Shown piece by piece: positions 62,256 to 64,000 of a stretch of DNA of 64,000 nucleotides (positions are counted from its first letter, which is position 1; each line of letters starts with the position of its first letter). The translations under genes were made by a program, and so were the position numbers. The notes under the pieces were generated by a model, which saw only the letters and a list, made by a program, of their open reading frames with translations, did no database searches and was not told the origin of the DNA. This DNA is from Chitinophagales bacterium (GTDB lineage: Bacteria; Bacteroidota; Bacteroidia; Chitinophagales; LD1): positions 1 to 64,000 of the forward strand of contig JAEUVA010000001.1 of assembly GCA_016787045.1 (NCBI GenBank). Reading direction: 5' to 3'.

Positions 62256-64000
62256 TTAAAAATTAACCACCAGTTTAGCATTTATTCTACGGGCGGTAAG
62301 GTAGTTGGGTACTGCATAGCGGTTGTTGTAAACATCGTTTACCCACAGATAAGAAACCGTATTGGTGATTCCAAAAATATTGTACACATCTAACCAAAGC
62401 CAAACACCTTTAAGCCCTTGATTAAACTTGTTCTGCTTTTTAGCCCATTTGGGGTTCCAGAGTTGGCCGCTAAAGCCAATGTCCACTCTGCGGTAGGGTG
62501 GTATGCGCAGCACATCTTTGTAGCGGTCGTTATCGGGTGGGCCAAACGGTAAGCCGGTACCGAAAATCAGCCCCATGTTTACTTTAATAAAAGGAAACTT
62601 AGGGATATAGTCTTGAAAGTACATAGAGAAATTGACCCGCTGATCGGTAGGGCGGGGAATAAAGCCGGGGTAAATAGTAGAGGAATCTACAATACGCTCG
62701 GCATTGCGCGGCACGTTGGCAATGGCCTTGCCGCTGCTATCGTAATAAGCAATGTATTTATCGCCAATAATATCTTCGGCTGTGCTCATTATGCCGAGGG
62801 TAATCCAGCTTTCTAAACCCTCTGCTAGCTCTCCGTTAAGGCGCAAGTCTATGCCGGTGGCGTATCCGCGCGATTGGTTTTGACCGTAGTAGCGAATGAG
62901 CACGTTATCAAACTCAAACGGCACTAAATCCCACAGGTATTTGAAATAGGTTTCGGTAGTAAACTGAAACGGGCGCTTCCATGCTTTAAATCCATAATTA
63001 AAACCCACCACTCCGTGAAAAGACTTTTGCGCTTTGAGGTTGGTGTTCACCTTACCTTCTAAGTTTCGCATTTCGCGGTAAAATGGCGGCTGGTAGTAAG
63101 TGCCTGCCGATACGGTGAGCATAATATCTTTTTTGCCTTTGGGTTTGTAGCTGAACTGTACCCGCGGAGTAATGATGGGTTCTTTGTTTACATCCCAAAA
63201 ACTAAAGCGCACACCGTAGCTTAAACTAAACTGCGAGGTATCGCCAAACTTCCAGGTATCTTGAATAAACGCACTGATGCGATTGCTCTGTAAACTGAAG
63301 GTTGATTTAAGCACGCCCTGAATACCGATATTGCTTTTTGTGGATATGAAATATTGGTTGGTATCTACCAAAAGTGGGTTGGTGTAATCGGTTACGTATT
63401 GATAGGGTAATGAATGCCCGGCAGAATCTAAGCGGCTCCACTCGTTGAGTTTATCGGTTATCACTTCGCGTTTGTAGTCCACACCCCATTGCAACTGGTG
63501 CCCCTTTTTGAACCATGAGCCGCGATGGCCGGCATAGTACACATCGGTATTCAGTTTGTTACGCGCCCAATCGTGCAGGCCGCCAATGCCTAAGCTGTAA
63601 AGCACATCGCCAAAACTACTTTTGCCCAAATCGCTTTCTACTTGCGAGAGGTAGTATTCGCCTAAAATATCGTATGCTTCATATTCGCGATTCATGTAAT
63701 GCGATGCCAAGAATTTGATGCGTAAATCTCGCGTGGGAGTATAAACCACCGATACACCATTCATGAGCGATTGGTAACGGTCGGCCTCTTGCCCGTCAAA
63801 ATAAACCGTTAGTTTTTTTACATCCGTAAGTAACCCAAAAGTGGTTTCGCGGGTAACGGGTACAAAGTTGTAGCGATTGGCGGCATAGTTGCTCATGATT
63901 TCTATACCCACCCTGTCTGATACGGCTATGGTAAAGTAGCCCTGCACATCTAAAAAGTTGGGGTTGTATTGCCCCTGCTCATCTAAACTGCGCAATACAT
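62256..64000 (-). CDS. TonB-dependent receptor, N-terminus cut by window edge
   Basis: The frame is open across the right edge; 581 residues of the barrel are visible, ending LTARRINAKLVVNF with the terminal phenylalanine of outer-membrane barrels. Typical strands include FKAWKRPFQFTTETYFKYLWDLVPFEFDNVLIRYYGQNQSRGYATGIDLRLNGEL and WLDVYNIFGITNTVSYLWVNDVY. The signal peptide, regulatory-like domain and plug lie outside the window. The ligand cannot be predicted; no SusD is visible in the window. Confidence 0.86.
   Translation of the reverse strand, partial: VLRSLDEQGQYNPNFLDVQGYFTIAVSDRVGIEIMSNYAANRYNFVPVTRETTFGLLTDVKKLTVYFDGQEADRYQSLMNGVSVVYTPTRDLRIKFLASHYMNREYEAYDILGEYYLSQVESDLGKSSFGDVLYSLGIGGLHDWARNKLNTDVYYAGHRGSWFKKGHQLQWGVDYKREVITDKLNEWSRLDSAGHSLPYQYVTDYTNPLLVDTNQYFISTKSNIGIQGVLKSTFSLQSNRISAFIQDTWKFGDTSQFSLSYGVRFSFWDVNKEPIITPRVQFSYKPKGKKDIMLTVSAGTYYQPPFYREMRNLEGKVNTNLKAQKSFHGVVGFNYGFKAWKRPFQFTTETYFKYLWDLVPFEFDNVLIRYYGQNQSRGYATGIDLRLNGELAEGLESWITLGIMSTAEDIIGDKYIAYYDSSGKAIANVPRNAERIVDSSTIYPGFIPRPTDQRVNFSMYFQDYIPKFPFIKVNMGLIFGTGLPFGPPDNDRYKDVLRIPPYRRVDIGFSGQLWNPKWAKKQNKFNQGLKGVWLWLDVYNIFGITNTVSYLWVNDVYNNRYAVPNYLTARRINAKLVVNF

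Overview
The window comes from a member of the Bacteroidota, probably of the Chitinophagia/Sphingobacteriia side, though the order cannot be fixed from sequence alone. The evidence is several secreted proteins ending in type IX secretion (T9SS) sorting domains (type A: 6178-8610, 13924-16173, 30794-31630, 31738-32574; type B: 22444-26082), SusC-like TonB-dependent receptors, the family-specific IPExxxVDY protein next to pyruvate kinase, bacillithiol deacetylase BshB1, a eukaryote-like ProS, and promoters of the TTG-N19-TAnnTTTG type. No rRNA, prophage, complete insertion sequence or CRISPR array was seen. There is one tRNA gene, tRNA-Asp(GTC).

Layout. 1-705: metallophosphoesterase cut by the left edge, then a gene-free stretch of 331 bases with a long imperfect hairpin. 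1.0-6.2 kb: acpP, pyk, a CoaC-only flavoprotein, an omega-like RNA polymerase subunit, bamD and trmD. 6.2-10.0 kb: secreted M1 peptidase, a TPR protein and secG. 10-18 kb: membrane and envelope genes (tatC, mltG, DUF393, PASTA, DUF58) and a T9SS cargo. 18-27 kb: a TonB receptor with a DUF5689 lipoprotein, a 1212-residue Ig/PKD-like surface protein, and a phosphodiesterase with a small lipoprotein. 27-34 kb: thioesterase, Sua5/YrdC, clpX, a YihY-type membrane protein, two paralogous T9SS proteins, bshB1 and clpP. 34-41.5 kb: neutral-ceramidase-like protein, esterase, TPR protein, a fused oligopeptide ABC ATPase and proS. 41.6-46.6 kb: a Tyr/Trp/Asn/Gly- then Gln/Asn/Pro-rich secreted protein, DUF2061, floA/NfeD and a PGI/PMI-type isomerase. 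46.6-53.5 kb: serine dehydratase, a LysR regulator divergent from Thermus-type isocitrate dehydrogenase followed by two small unknown genes, a sphingomyelinase-like phosphodiesterase, queG and a small lipoprotein. 53.5-57.0 kb: a compact cassette of glycosyltransferase, methyltransferase, ATP-grasp and HAD phosphatase. 57-64 kb: clpC, STAS protein, RNase Z, GDPD, tRNA-Asp and a TonB receptor cut by the right edge.

How it fits together. Most of the window is housekeeping, with an envelope and export theme: Sec (SecG), Tat (TatC), BAM (BamD), T9SS cargo, peptidoglycan processing (MltG) and membrane microdomains (FloA/NfeD). ClpX, ClpP and ClpC are all present but at three separate loci. Several predicted lipid hydrolases are scattered through it (ceramidase-like, sphingomyelinase-like, GDPD and a GDPD/PLC-like protein), which suits a phylum whose members often make sphingolipids.

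I do not see an obviously new defence or mobile system. The least explained parts are the promoter boxes lying almost against start codons, the 54- and 92-residue genes behind isocitrate dehydrogenase, the 53.5-57.0 kb cassette, the low-complexity secreted protein and the hairpin near position 840.
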